Shown: in pieces, positions 15,418 through 24,279 of the stretch | How positions within the stretch are numbered: the first letter of the stretch is position 1 | Layout of the letters: each line of letters starts with the position of its first letter | Origin: Streptomyces sennicomposti | GTDB lineage: Bacteria; Actinomycetota; Actinomycetes; Streptomycetales; Streptomycetaceae | Direction of reading: 5' to 3' | Length of the DNA stretch: 51,390 nt | Assembly: GCF_019890635.1 (NCBI RefSeq) | Contig: NZ_JAIOAB010000052.1 | Location: forward strand, 1-51,390 | The notes under the pieces: generated by a model | Seen by the model: the letters and a program-made list of their open reading frames with translations, nothing else | Databases searched by the model: none | What the model was told of the DNA's origin: nothing | Program-made: the position numbers and the translations under genes

Positions 15418-18339
15418 TTATTCGAGGAGCTCCGCGTACGAACCCATGGCGAGGGCTATGTCCGCCTGGGCCCAGAACCGGTGGTACGTGAAGACGGGGG
15501 CGGCCCCGCCCTTGAGGTAGGCCTCGATCTTCGACCAGGCCGGGTCGTTCTTGTAGAAGGACCGGATCGAGGAGAAGGTGGCCGAGGAGTCGATCTTGTC
15601 GCCGTTGGGCATGGTGCCGGTCCAGCCGCTCGGCACGTACACGCTGTCGCCGAACCGGCTGTAGTCGGTGCGGGTCTCCGGGACCGCGACGCCCAGGGCG
15701 TCCTGGTCGTTCGCCCACATGCCGTCCAGCAGCGCCTTCGCCGTCGACTTGGCCTGCGCGTCACCGGACTTGGCGGCGTAGTACGTCAGCGTCTTGGCGT
15801 ACGCGGCGGCCACGCCCACGTCGTTCGTGTAGTCGGCGATCGTGACGTGCAGGGAGCTGTTGGCGCCGGGCGAGGCGGCGTTCCAGGTGTCCGGCTTGCC
15901 CGACCACTTCAGCGTGGAGGGGATCAGGAAGGAGCCGTCCGGATTGAGGGTGGTGTTCGCCAGCGCCCACTTGACCCACTTGTCCAGGACGGTCTTCGCC
16001 TTGGCGTCCCCGGTCTGCTGGTAGTACTCGGCGACGCGCTCCATCGACCAGGCCTGGAAGCCGAACCACTGGTTGGACGGCGGGTCGTGGTAGACGGGCG
16101 CCTCGTCGTAGTACATGCCGTAGAAGGTGGGGGTGCCGGCCGGCGGGGTGGCGTAGCGGCCCTGCCAGCTGTTGGTCGCGCCGCCCGCGATGGCGCCCTC
16201 GGACGACTGGAGCCACCGGTAGAACTCCAGCTGCCGCTGGAGCGACGTGCCCCAGTCGCTCGCGCCCGTCGCCGACTTGGGCTTCAGATCGGCGTAGGAG
16301 CTGAGCGCGTACGCGGCCAGCGGGTTCTGGTAGCCGCCGTGGACGTGGCTGGAGCCGATGCGCCAGGCCCAGCCGGCGCTGGTGTCGGTGGCGCCGCCCC
16401 AGGCGTAGTACCAGGACAGCAGGTAGTGCGAGGCGTCCTTGCCGGAGCCGGCCGCGCAGGTCGACGGACCGGTGCAGTTGCCGATCTTCTTGAAGTACTT
16501 GTCGTACATCGCGTAGCGCAGGTAGTCACCCATCTTCGCGGCCTTGCCCACGGTCGCGGAGACGTCACCGCCCTTGCCCTGCGCCTTGGCCCACACGTCC
16601 GCCCAGTACGCGGCCTGCACGGCGCGCGCGTCGGCGTCCGGGGCGTCGGTGTACTTCCACTGCCTGGCGTAGGAGGAGTCGCCGGTGAACAGGTCCAGAT
16701 AACCGTTCTTGCCGCCGTACTTGAAGGCGTCGCAGGTCGGCTGCGGGACCGTCTCCCAGACCGACTCCTGCGGGCCGCGCTGGAAGGTGTTGATGTAGGA
16801 CGGTCCGGTGGCCGCCGGGCCGGCCTCGCACATGCCGGGCTCGTCGCCGTACCCGTAGACGTTGTCGACGTCCTGGATCCAGTGCATGCCGTAGACGTCG
16901 TCCGTGCCGTACGCGGACTTCAGCTCGCCCGCGATCGGGTCGGAACCCACGGACACGGAGGTGTCCAGCTTGGCCGGGTACTCGTTCGGGGTGTCCGCCT
17001 CGGGCGCGTAGGTGGCCGGTTTGGACGCGTTGTAGAAGGAGTTGGTCGGCTGGTCGGCGTGGGTGGGGATCATGTACTTCTCCATGATGTCCCAGGCGCC
17101 GTTGAACTTGGACCAGTCGCCCGTCACCTTGCCGTACATCGCCTGCAGCCAGATCAGGTAGCTGTAGGCCTCCGACGTGGTCTCATGGCCGTAGTCGGGC
17201 GCCTCCACGATCAGCGTCTCCACCGAGTGATAGGGGATGCCCTCGGGCGAGAAGTAGCCGTTCGCCGGGTTGGTGATCTTCCCGTAGAGGTCCAGGAAGC
17301 GGGCGTCGTACGCCTTCGACGCGGCCAGTTCGGTCACGGTGACCGTGGCCTTGGCGTGTCCTGCGGCGGAGGCGGTGAAGGTGGCCGAGCCGGTCCCGGA
17401 GGCGTCGGCCGTGATCGTCACCTTCTGCGCGGTGTTCCAGTTGGCCGGGGTGAAGGTGAGCGAGGAGCCGCCGGTCACGGCCAGCCCGGTGTTGCCGTCC
17501 GTACGGGCCGTGCTCACCGTCACGTTCGCGCTCGGCTGCTTGGACAGCTTCACCTCGAAAGTGCCCGACTTGCCCTGCTGGACGCCGAGTTGGGTCGGCG
17601 AGGCGACCACGGCGGGGCCGGCGGCGACGGTGACGCCGACCGGGGTGGACTCCGCGGCGGCGCCCAGGCTGTCGTAGGCCTTGGCCAGCAGCGAGTGGCC
17701 GCCCACGGCGAGGCCGGTGGCCGAGAAGGTGTACGGCGCGGTGGTGTCGGCGCCCAGCAGCGTGGTGTCGTCGTAGAACTCGACCTTGGTGATCGTCGCG
17801 TCGTCGGCGGCCGCGGCGGTCGCGGCGAGCGGCACGGCCTCGCCCTGCGAGTAGGTGGCGCCGGGAGCCGGGCTGGTGAGCACGGTGATCGGCGGCTGGT
17901 GCGCGCCGGCGCAGGTGGTGCCGTTGACGGCGAAGCCGGTCGGCGCGGTGTTCGTGCCGCTGTAGGTGAACTGCGCGCCCGTGCTCACCGCGGCGCCGGG
18001 GGCGATCGTGCCGTTGTAGGAGGCGTTCTTCACGGTGACCGACTGCCCGGACTGCGACCAGCTGCCGTTCCAGCCGTTGGTCAGCTTCTGGTTGCCCGAG
18101 TAACCGTAGGCGAGGGTCCAGCCGTTGACGGCGTCCGTGCCGCGGTTGGTGATCGTCAGGTCCGCGGTGAACCCGGAGCCCCAGTCGTTGGTCCTGTAGT
18201 CCACGCTGCACGCGAGTCCCGCCGCGTGCGCCGTGACCGAACCGGTGGCCAGCATGGTCGTGGGGAGTGCGAGGGCCGCCACCACGGCGGTCCACAGCCG
18301 CCGCGACAAGCGGCGTCTGGGTCTGTGTGCGGGGAACAT
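15418..18339 (-). CDS. Secreted GH48 cellobiohydrolase with N-terminal CBM2
   Basis: The product is 973 residues from ATG 18339, with AAGGAGGG (18348-18355) 8 bases upstream. A signal peptide with an Arg-rich start (HRPRRRLSRRLW) spans about 1-40. Next come CBM2 at about 42-145 (SVDYRTNDWGSGFTADLTI, NGWNGSWSQSG), an Ig-like domain at about 150-235 (ITVLTSPAPGATYSQGEAV), a second beta-sandwich at about 236-335 and the GH48 domain to the end (SEAYSYLIWLQAMYGKVTGD, HWIQDVDNVYGYG, SWYYAWGG). GH48 enzymes are inverting, processive cellobiohydrolases that work from reducing ends; they are usually single-copy and central to cellulolysis. The gene diverges from the GH5-GH6 pair, and a perfect CebR-type palindrome lies 63 bases upstream of its start. 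Confidence 0.95.
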   Translation of the reverse strand: MFPAHRPRRRLSRRLWTAVVAALALPTTMLATGSVTAHAAGLACSVDYRTNDWGSGFTADLTITNRGTDAVNGWTLAYGYSGNQKLTNGWNGSWSQSGQSVTVKNASYNGTIAPGAAVSTGAQFTYSGTNTAPTGFAVNGTTCAGAHQPPITVLTSPAPGATYSQGEAVPLAATAAAADDATITKVEFYDDTTLLGADTTAPYTFSATGLAVGGHSLLAKAYDSLGAAAESTPVGVTVAAGPAVVASPTQLGVQQGKSGTFEVKLSKQPSANVTVSTARTDGNTGLAVTGGSSLTFTPANWNTAQKVTITADASGTGSATFTASAAGHAKATVTVTELAASKAYDARFLDLYGKITNPANGYFSPEGIPYHSVETLIVEAPDYGHETTSEAYSYLIWLQAMYGKVTGDWSKFNGAWDIMEKYMIPTHADQPTNSFYNASKPATYAPEADTPNEYPAKLDTSVSVGSDPIAGELKSAYGTDDVYGMHWIQDVDNVYGYGDEPGMCEAGPAATGPSYINTFQRGPQESVWETVPQPTCDAFKYGGKNGYLDLFTGDSSYARQWKYTDAPDADARAVQAAYWADVWAKAQGKGGDVSATVGKAAKMGDYLRYAMYDKYFKKIGNCTGPSTCAAGSGKDASHYLLSWYYAWGGATDTSAGWAWRIGSSHVHGGYQNPLAAYALSSYADLKPKSATGASDWGTSLQRQLEFYRWLQSSEGAIAGGATNSWQGRYATPPAGTPTFYGMYYDEAPVYHDPPSNQWFGFQAWSMERVAEYYQQTGDAKAKTVLDKWVKWALANTTLNPDGSFLIPSTLKWSGKPDTWNAASPGANSSLHVTIADYTNDVGVAAAYAKTLTYYAAKSGDAQAKSTAKALLDGMWANDQDALGVAVPETRTDYSRFGDSVYVPSGWTGTMPNGDKIDSSATFSSIRSFYKNDPAWSKIEAYLKGGAAPVFTYHRFWAQADIALAMGSYAELLE

Positions 18340-18401
18340 GTGCTGGTCCCTCCTTGCGGCTCGGAAGAAGGTGTGGGGGAGGAGCAACAAGCCCTGACCA
18401 G

Positions 18402-18415
18402 TGGGAGCGCTCCCA
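18402..18415. promoter_or_regulatory. CebR-type operator (perfect palindrome)
   Basis: TGGGAGCGCTCCCA is the exact 14-bp palindrome described for CebR, the LacI-family cellobiose-responsive repressor of streptomycetes. It sits upstream of the GH48 start, so cellulase expression is probably released by cellobiose or cellotriose. Confidence 0.92.
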
Positions 18416-18565
18416 TAGTGCGGACGTGTCAGGGAACGGTCAAGTCCTGGACGGAACGAAAAGATTCGGCGCCCCGCTGACCGGCCCCGTCGCCGAAAAG
18501 TCGCCGGAAACTCGGCACCGCCCCTGTTCCTCACCCGAACTTGCCGCTACCTTCACTCGAACCAG

Positions 18566-18579
18566 TGGGAGCGATTCCA
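18566..18579. promoter_or_regulatory. CebR-type operator (two mismatches) upstream of GH5-GH6
   Basis: TGGGAGCGATTCCA differs from the consensus at positions 9 and 11 and lies 48 bases upstream of the GH5 start. It could give weaker repression than the perfect site on the GH48 side. Confidence 0.8.
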
Positions 18580-18627
18580 TCAGTCGACGCGTCCGCCCCG
18601 ACGCGCCAGAGCTGCAAGGAGTCGCTC

Positions 18628-20118
18628 ATGCGACACCCCCCGCGTTCGGCCCTCCTGGCCGTCGCCGGCGCGGTCGCGCTCCTCGGGAGCGTGGTCGTAC
18701 CGGCGGTCACGGCCCAGGGGGCCACCCCCGTCTGCACGGTCCAGTACTCGGTCGCCGGCCAGTGGGACACCGGCTTCCAGGGCACGGTGCGAATCACCGA
18801 CAACAGCGCGGCGCTGACCGGTTGGAGTCTCACCTTCGACTTCCCGGGCGGCCAGGAGGTCACCCAGGGCTGGAACGCCAAGTGGTCGCAGTCCGGCGCC
18901 ACGGTGACCGCGGTCAACGAGAGCTGGAACGGTTCCCTCGGCAGCGGCGCGAGCGTCGACGCCGGGTTCCTCGCCTCCGGTCCGGCCGGCACGTCCGCGC
19001 CCACGGCGTTCAAGCTCAACGGCACGACCTGCAACGTCGACCCGGAGCCCACCCCGCCCCCGACCGACCCGCCCCCGACCGACCCGCCGCCCACCGGCGA
19101 CGGCACCGCGCCCGCCCTGCACGTCGAGGGCAACGCGATCGTCGACGCCGACGGCAGGAGCCACCGGCTGCTCGGCGTCAACCGCTCCGGCGGCGAGTTC
19201 ATGTGCGTCCAGGGCTACGGCTTCTTCGACGGCCCGGTGGACGACGCGTCGATCGCCGCGATCGCCGACTGGAAGGCGAACACCGTCCGTATCCCCGTCA
19301 ACGAGGAGTGCTGGCTGGGACTTTCCAACGTCAAGCCCGAGTACGCGGGCGCCCACTACATCGCCGCCGTCAAGGACCTGGTCGCCCGGATCGAGGCGCA
19401 CGGCATGACCCCGGTCATCGACCTGCACTGGACCTGGGGCCAGTACACGGGCAACTCGGCCGGCTGCTCCGACGTGCACGCCACCTGCCAGAAACCCATG
19501 CCCGACGCCCAGTACACACCCGCGTTCTGGTCCTCGGTCGCCGACACCTTCAAGGGCGACCGGGCCGTCGCCTTCGACCTGTTCAACGAGCCGTACCCGG
19601 ACCGGGCGACGACCAGCACCGCCGCCGCCTGGACGTGCTGGCGCGACGGCGGCGCCTGCCCCGGCATCGGCTACGAGGTCGCCGGCATGCAGGACCTGGT
19701 CGACGCCGTGCGCGCCACCGGCGCCGAGAACCTGATCCTGGCCGGCGGGCTCGCCTACTCCAACGACCTCAGCCAGTGGCTGACGTACCGGCCCACCGAC
19801 CCGGCGGGCAATCTCGTCGCCGCCTACCACGTCTACAACTTCAACACCTGCGCCGGCGAGAGCTGCTGGAACTCCACGCTCGCCCCGGTCGCCGCCCAAG
19901 TACCGCTGGTGGCGGGGGAGATCGGCGAGAACACCTGCGCGCACGGCTTCACCGACCAGGTCATGAAGTGGTTCGACGACCACCGCCTGTCCTACCTCGG
20001 CTGGACCTGGAACACCTGGGACTGTTCCTCCGGCCCCTCCCTGATCTCCGCCTACGACGGCACACCCACCGCGTACGGCGCCGGGCTGCGCGACCACCTG
20101 CGCGCCCTCGCACCCTGA
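18628..20118 (+). CDS. Secreted GH5 endo-beta-1,4-glucanase with N-terminal CBM2
   Basis: The product is 496 residues from ATG 18628, with AAGGAG 6 bases upstream. A signal peptide spans about 1-30 (cleavage near AQGA). CBM2 follows at about 32-132 (QGWNAKWSQSGATVTAVNESWNG-type surface), then a Pro/Thr linker with PTDPP repeats and the GH5 barrel from about 165. The acid/base Glu321 lies in FDLFNEPYPD and the nucleophile Glu431 in VAGEIGENT; HWTWG and GWTWNTWDC shape the cleft. The enzyme is a retaining endoglucanase that cuts cellulose internally. Domain order resembles Thermobifida Cel5A. Its -1 region holds the imperfect CebR-type site, and the GH6 gene follows 56 bases later. Confidence 0.94.
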   Translation: MRHPPRSALLAVAGAVALLGSVVVPAVTAQGATPVCTVQYSVAGQWDTGFQGTVRITDNSAALTGWSLTFDFPGGQEVTQGWNAKWSQSGATVTAVNESWNGSLGSGASVDAGFLASGPAGTSAPTAFKLNGTTCNVDPEPTPPPTDPPPTDPPPTGDGTAPALHVEGNAIVDADGRSHRLLGVNRSGGEFMCVQGYGFFDGPVDDASIAAIADWKANTVRIPVNEECWLGLSNVKPEYAGAHYIAAVKDLVARIEAHGMTPVIDLHWTWGQYTGNSAGCSDVHATCQKPMPDAQYTPAFWSSVADTFKGDRAVAFDLFNEPYPDRATTSTAAAWTCWRDGGACPGIGYEVAGMQDLVDAVRATGAENLILAGGLAYSNDLSQWLTYRPTDPAGNLVAAYHVYNFNTCAGESCWNSTLAPVAAQVPLVAGEIGENTCAHGFTDQVMKWFDDHRLSYLGWTWNTWDCSSGPSLISAYDGTPTAYGAGLRDHLRALAP

Positions 20119-20174
20119 CCTCCCTGTCCCGAGAAACCGGCAACTCCCTTCCCAACTGGAGGAATTCCTCTCTC

Positions 20175-21944
20175 ATGAGCCGCACCAGAACAGCGATGCT
20201 CGCCGCCCTGACCCTCGTCGCCGGGGGCACGGGCATGGCGCTCACCGCCATCCCCGCCAGCGCGGGCGCCACCGCCGCGCCCTGCACCGTCGACTACAAG
20301 CTGAACCAGTGGAGCACCGGCTTCACCGCCGACGTCACCGTCACCAACAACGGCGCCGCCAAGTCGTCGTGGACGCTGAAGTGGACGTACGCCGGCAACC
20401 AGAAGATCACCAGCGGCTGGAACGCCAAGATCACCCAGTCCGGCGCGAACGTCACCGCCGCCAACGAGAGCTACAACGGGGCGCTCGGCACGGGCGGTTC
20501 GGCCAGCTTCGGCTTCCAGGGCACCTACAGCGGCACCAACGCCGTCCCGGCGGCCTTCACCCTCGACGGCGTGACCTGCAACGTCGACAGCGGCGGCGGC
20601 ACGGGCGGGACCGGCGGCGACACCGGAGGAACCGGCGGCGACACGGGCGGCACCGGCGGCAGCACCGGAGGCGGCGCCACCGACCCGAGCGGCCGGGCCG
20701 ACAACCCCTACGTCGGCGCCAAGGTCTATGTGAACCCCGAGTGGTCCAAGCTGGCCGCCGCCGAACCGGGCGGCAGCCGCGTCTCCGACCAGCCCACCGC
20801 CGTCTGGCTCGACCGGATCGCCGCCATCAACGGTGTCAACGGCGGCATGGGCCTGCGCGCCCACCTCGACGAGGCGCTCAAGCAGAAGGGCTCCGGCGAC
20901 CTCGTCGTCCAACTGGTCATCTACGACCTGCCCGGCCGCGACTGCGCCGCCCTCGCCTCCAACGGCGAACTCGGCCCGAACGACATCGACAAGTACAAGA
21001 CCCAGTACATCGACCCGATCGCCTCGATCCTGTCGGACGCCAAGTACGCGGGCCTGCGCATCGCCACCGTCATCGAGCCGGACTCGCTGCCCAACCTGGT
21101 CACCAACGCCGGCGGCACCAACACCACCACCGACGCCTGCACGACCATGAAGTCCAACGGCAACTACGAGAAGGGCGTCAGCTACGCCCTGGACAAGCTC
21201 GGCGCCATCCCCAACGTCTACAACTACATCGACGCCGCCCACCACGGCTGGCTCGGCTGGGACACCAACCTCGGCCCGTCCGTCCAGGAGTTCTACAAGG
21301 TCGCCACCACCAACGGCGCCAGCCTCAGCGACGTGACCGGCTTCATCGTCAACACCGCCAACTACAGCGCCACCAAGGAGCCCAACCTCAAGATCACCGA
21401 CACCGTCAACGGGCAGACGGTGCGCCAGTCCAAGTGGGTGGACTGGAACCAGTACGTGGACGAGCAGTCCTTCGCCCAGGGGCTGCGCGACAAGCTCGTC
21501 GCGGCCGGCTTCAACTCCGGCATCGGCATGCTGATCGACACCTCCCGCAACGGCTGGGGCGGCTCCGCCCGGCCGTCCGGCCCCGGCCCGCTGACCTCGG
21601 TGGACGACTACGTCAACGGCGGCCGCATCGACCGGCGCATCCACGCCGGCAACTGGTGCAACCAGAGCGGCGCCGGTCTCGGCGAACGGCCGACCGCCGC
21701 GCCCGCCGCGGGCATCGACGCCTACGTCTGGGTGAAGCCGCCGGGGGAGTCGGACGGGTCCAGCTCCGCCGTCGACAACGACGAGGGCAAGGGCTTCGAC
21801 CGGATGTGCGACCCGACGTACGGCGGCAACGCGCGCAACGGCAACAGCCCCACCGGAGCGCTCCCGAACTCCCCGGTGGCCGGCCACTGGTTCTCCGCGC
21901 AGTTCCAGGAGCTGATGAAGAACGCGTACCCGCCCCTGCCGTAG
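20175..21944 (+). CDS. Secreted GH6 cellobiohydrolase with N-terminal CBM2
   Basis: The product is 589 residues from ATG 20175, with GGAGGAA (20158-20164) about 10 bases upstream. A signal peptide spans about 1-35 and CBM2 about 36-137 (TSGWNAKITQSGANVTAANES). A Gly/Thr linker with GGTGGDT repeats precedes the GH6 domain from about 175. Catalytic aspartates are visible as Asp256 in YDLPGRDCAAL and Asp303 in VIEPDSLPNL. Size and the N-terminal CBM2 match Cel6B-type exocellobiohydrolases, which work from non-reducing ends, rather than the shorter endo-acting GH6 enzymes. It is probably co-transcribed with the GH5 gene; strong hairpins follow the stop. Confidence 0.93.
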   Translation: MSRTRTAMLAALTLVAGGTGMALTAIPASAGATAAPCTVDYKLNQWSTGFTADVTVTNNGAAKSSWTLKWTYAGNQKITSGWNAKITQSGANVTAANESYNGALGTGGSASFGFQGTYSGTNAVPAAFTLDGVTCNVDSGGGTGGTGGDTGGTGGDTGGTGGSTGGGATDPSGRADNPYVGAKVYVNPEWSKLAAAEPGGSRVSDQPTAVWLDRIAAINGVNGGMGLRAHLDEALKQKGSGDLVVQLVIYDLPGRDCAALASNGELGPNDIDKYKTQYIDPIASILSDAKYAGLRIATVIEPDSLPNLVTNAGGTNTTTDACTTMKSNGNYEKGVSYALDKLGAIPNVYNYIDAAHHGWLGWDTNLGPSVQEFYKVATTNGASLSDVTGFIVNTANYSATKEPNLKITDTVNGQTVRQSKWVDWNQYVDEQSFAQGLRDKLVAAGFNSGIGMLIDTSRNGWGGSARPSGPGPLTSVDDYVNGGRIDRRIHAGNWCNQSGAGLGERPTAAPAAGIDAYVWVKPPGESDGSSSAVDNDEGKGFDRMCDPTYGGNARNGNSPTGALPNSPVAGHWFSAQFQELMKNAYPPLP

Positions 21945-21967
21945 GGCGGTGACGCGGGGGTGACCCC

Positions 21968-22001
21968 GCCGGCCGGTCCGGACCTCCCCGGTCCGGCCGG
22001 C
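21968..22001 (+). terminator. Terminator after the GH6 gene
   Basis: GCCGGCCGGTCCGG (21968-21981) faces CCGGTCCGGCCGGC (21988-22001), a 14-base stem with one T:T mismatch and a 6-base loop, 24 bases past the stop. Confidence 0.75.
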
Positions 22002-22030
22002 CCGGCGAGGGGCCGCCCCTGAGCCCGTAC

Positions 22031-22070
22031 GGCGTCACCGGGTGCCGCGGCGGCCGCACCCGGTGACGCC
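22031..22070. terminator. Second long perfect hairpin after the cellulase cluster
   Basis: GGCGTCACCGGGTG (22031-22044) and CACCCGGTGACGCC (22057-22070) make a perfect 14-bp stem with a 12-base loop. It may be a back-up terminator, or part of the upstream region of the next gene. Confidence 0.6.
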
Positions 22071-22225
22071 GCGCGCGTGTCCCGGCCGTGTCTGCCGCCC
22101 TCGCCTCCCGCCCGCACGTCCGGGAAATCGCGCTCCTATTTTTTGCCGTCCCGGCAACGGAAGTGGCCCCGGCACCGCGTGTCGGCGCAGGCTGGCGGCG
22201 GCATTCACAGGAGAGGCTGATCACC

Positions 22226-23188
22226 ATGGCGCACGCACACCGGGACCCCCACGGCCCGCACGACCCCGCCCCGCACGACCACGACCACGGTCACGACCGC
22301 GCCCCGCACGGCCACGGCGGTCACCACACCCACCACGGCGGCGCCGACCTCGACTGGGCCGTGCTCGCCCCGCTGCTGGAGTCCCAGGCGGAGCTGTCCG
22401 CCGCGGTGTACGAACAGATCATGGCGTGGCTGGGGCAGCGGGTTTCCGGCGAGCCCGGTCTGATCGTGGACGCGGGCAGCGGTCCGGGCGTCGTCTCGAG
22501 CCTGTTCGCGCGGGCCTTCCCCAAGGCCCGGGTGGTCGCGGTGGACGGCTCGGCGCCGCTGCTGGAACGGGCCCGCGCCCGCGCCGCCCGGCTCGGCCAC
22601 GCCGACCGCTTCACCACCGTCACCGGTGAACTCCCCGAGGCACTCGACCAGTTGGAGTACCCGGCCGATCTGCTGTGGGCCGGCAACAGCCTGCACCACC
22701 TGGGCGACCAGCGCGCCGCCCTGGCCGCCTTCGCCGCACACCTCGCCCCCGGCGGCATCCTCGCCCTGCTGGAGGGCGGACTGCCCGCCCGCTACCTGCC
22801 CCGTGACATCGGCATCGGCCGTCCCGGCCTCCAGGCACGGCTGGACGCGGTCGAGGCCGACGCGTTCACCCGAATGCGGGCGGAACTGCCGGGCTCCGCC
22901 GCCGAGACCGAGGACTGGCCGGCGCTGCTGACGGCCGCCGGACTGCGGCCCACCGGCACCCGCAGCTTCCTGCTCGACCTGCCCGCCCCCGTCTCCGACC
23001 AGGCCCGCGCCTACGTCGCCGCCTCCCTCGCCCGGCTGCGCGAAGGCATGGGCGACGCCCTCGACGCCGAGGACCGCGCCACCCTGGACCGGCTCCTCGA
23101 CCCCGCCGACGAGGCGAGCGTGCACCGCAGGCCCGACGTCTTCGTCCTCAAGGCGCACACCGTGCACACGGCGGTCCGCCCCGCCTGA
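22226..23188 (+). CDS. Class I SAM-dependent methyltransferase with His-rich N-terminus
   Basis: The product is 320 residues from ATG 22226, with AGGAGAGG (22209-22216) 9 bases upstream. The first 40 residues contain 14 histidines (HAHRDPH, HDHDHGH, HGHGGHHTHH), a pattern that binds nickel, zinc or cobalt in metallochaperones and metal transporters. The methyltransferase core follows: LIVDAGSGPGVVSSLFARAF (motif I), VVAVDGSAPLL (motif II) and ADLLWAGNSLHHLGD, HLAPGGILALLEGG. The C-terminal part is helical and unassigned. The function is unknown; metal handling or methylation of a metal-binding compound is inference. A short T-run (TATTTTTTG near 22138) in the upstream region is unusual for this GC content. 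A strong terminator follows. Confidence 0.85.
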   Translation: MAHAHRDPHGPHDPAPHDHDHGHDRAPHGHGGHHTHHGGADLDWAVLAPLLESQAELSAAVYEQIMAWLGQRVSGEPGLIVDAGSGPGVVSSLFARAFPKARVVAVDGSAPLLERARARAARLGHADRFTTVTGELPEALDQLEYPADLLWAGNSLHHLGDQRAALAAFAAHLAPGGILALLEGGLPARYLPRDIGIGRPGLQARLDAVEADAFTRMRAELPGSAAETEDWPALLTAAGLRPTGTRSFLLDLPAPVSDQARAYVAASLARLREGMGDALDAEDRATLDRLLDPADEASVHRRPDVFVLKAHTVHTAVRPA

Positions 23189-23230
23189 CCCGGCCGGCCG
23201 CGTCCTGACCGGACCGGCCGCGCGCAACGC

Positions 23231-23260
23231 GAAGGCCCGGGCCGAGCGGCCCGGGCCTTC
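23231..23260. terminator. Bidirectional terminator between methyltransferase and aldo/keto reductase
   Basis: GAAGGCCCGGGCC (23231-23243) and GGCCCGGGCCTTC (23248-23260) form a perfect 13-bp stem with a GAGC loop between convergent genes. Confidence 0.9.
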
Positions 23261-23273
23261 CCGCCGGCACGGC

Positions 23274-24110
23274 TCAGCCGACGTCGAACGTGGCCGGGTC
23301 CGGACCCAGCCGCCGGTCCTCGTTCAGGGCGCTGATCGCCGCGAGGTCCTCGTCGTCCAGCTCGAAGTCGAACACCGCGATGTTCTCCTTGATCCGGGAC
23401 GGCGTCACCGACTTCGGGATCACGATGTTGCCGAGCTGGACGTGCCAGCGCAGCACCACCTGGGCCGGGGTGCGGCCGTGCTTCCGGGCGATGGCCACGA
23501 TCGCCGGGACCTCCAGCAGGCCCTTGCCCTGACCGAGCGGCGACCAGGCCTCCGTGGCGATGCCCTGCTCCGCGTGGAACTCACGGGCGGCGCGCTGCTG
23601 GAGGTGCGGGTGCAGCTCGATCTGGTTGACCGCCGGGATCACCGAGGTCTCGGCGATCAGGCGCTCCAGGTGCTCCGGCAGGAAGTTGGAGACGCCGATC
23701 GCCCGGATCCGGCCGTCGGCGTACAGCTTCTCGAACGCCTTGTACGTGTCCACGTACGTGCCCCTGGCCGGCAGCGGCCAGTGGATCAGGTACAGGTCCA
23801 CGTACTCCAGGCCGAGCTTGGCCAGGGACGTGTCGAAGGCGCGCAGGGTCGCGTCGTAGCCCTGGTCGCCGTTCCAGAGCTTGGTGGTGACGAACACCTC
23901 CTCGCGCGGGAGGCCCGAGGCGGCGATGGCCTTGCCGGTGCCCTCTTCGTTGCCGTAGATCGCCGCCGTGTCGATGCTGCGGTACCCGGCCTCGAAGGCG
24001 GTGGCGACGGCGCGCTCCGCCTCGTCGTCCGGCACCTGCCAGACGCCGAAGCCCAGCTGGGGCATCTCGACGCCGTTGTTGAGGATGATCGGGGGGACCT
24101 TGCTGCTCAC
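23274..24110 (-). CDS. Aldo/keto reductase, 2,5-diketo-D-gluconate reductase-like
   Basis: The product is 278 residues with a GTG start at 24110 and GAAGGA about 10 bases upstream. The catalytic tetrad of the family is present: Asp47 and Tyr52 in SIDTAAIYGNE, Lys77 in TTKLWN and His110 in LIHWP. The NADPH-binding region includes IPKSVTPSRIKEN. The ligand-binding loops suit small carbonyl compounds; the closest named relatives reduce 2,5-diketo-D-gluconate or methylglyoxal. It is cytoplasmic and NADPH-dependent. It appears monocistronic, with about 170 bases to the next gene. Confidence 0.93.
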   Translation of the reverse strand: MSSKVPPIILNNGVEMPQLGFGVWQVPDDEAERAVATAFEAGYRSIDTAAIYGNEEGTGKAIAASGLPREEVFVTTKLWNGDQGYDATLRAFDTSLAKLGLEYVDLYLIHWPLPARGTYVDTYKAFEKLYADGRIRAIGVSNFLPEHLERLIAETSVIPAVNQIELHPHLQQRAAREFHAEQGIATEAWSPLGQGKGLLEVPAIVAIARKHGRTPAQVVLRWHVQLGNIVIPKSVTPSRIKENIAVFDFELDDEDLAAISALNEDRRLGPDPATFDVG

Positions 24111-24279
24111 TGGCTTCTGATCCTTCGGTTGTCGTCAGGTCGTCAGGTGGTACGTCGTACTCGACATCGTCAACGATCATCGGCCGTGTCGCATTCCTGA
24201 CCGGCCGATCCGTCCGGAACCGACCGCCCGGTGCGGCCTGATCCGGCCGTCGCGCCCGTGTTCCCCGCTCCGGGCGGTC

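Noticed and set aside
15358..18480. Long open frame on the plus strand opposite the GH48 gene.
   Set aside because: It mirrors the strong third-position GC of the GH48 frame; the minus-strand protein has clear CBM2 and GH48 motifs while the plus-strand one has none.
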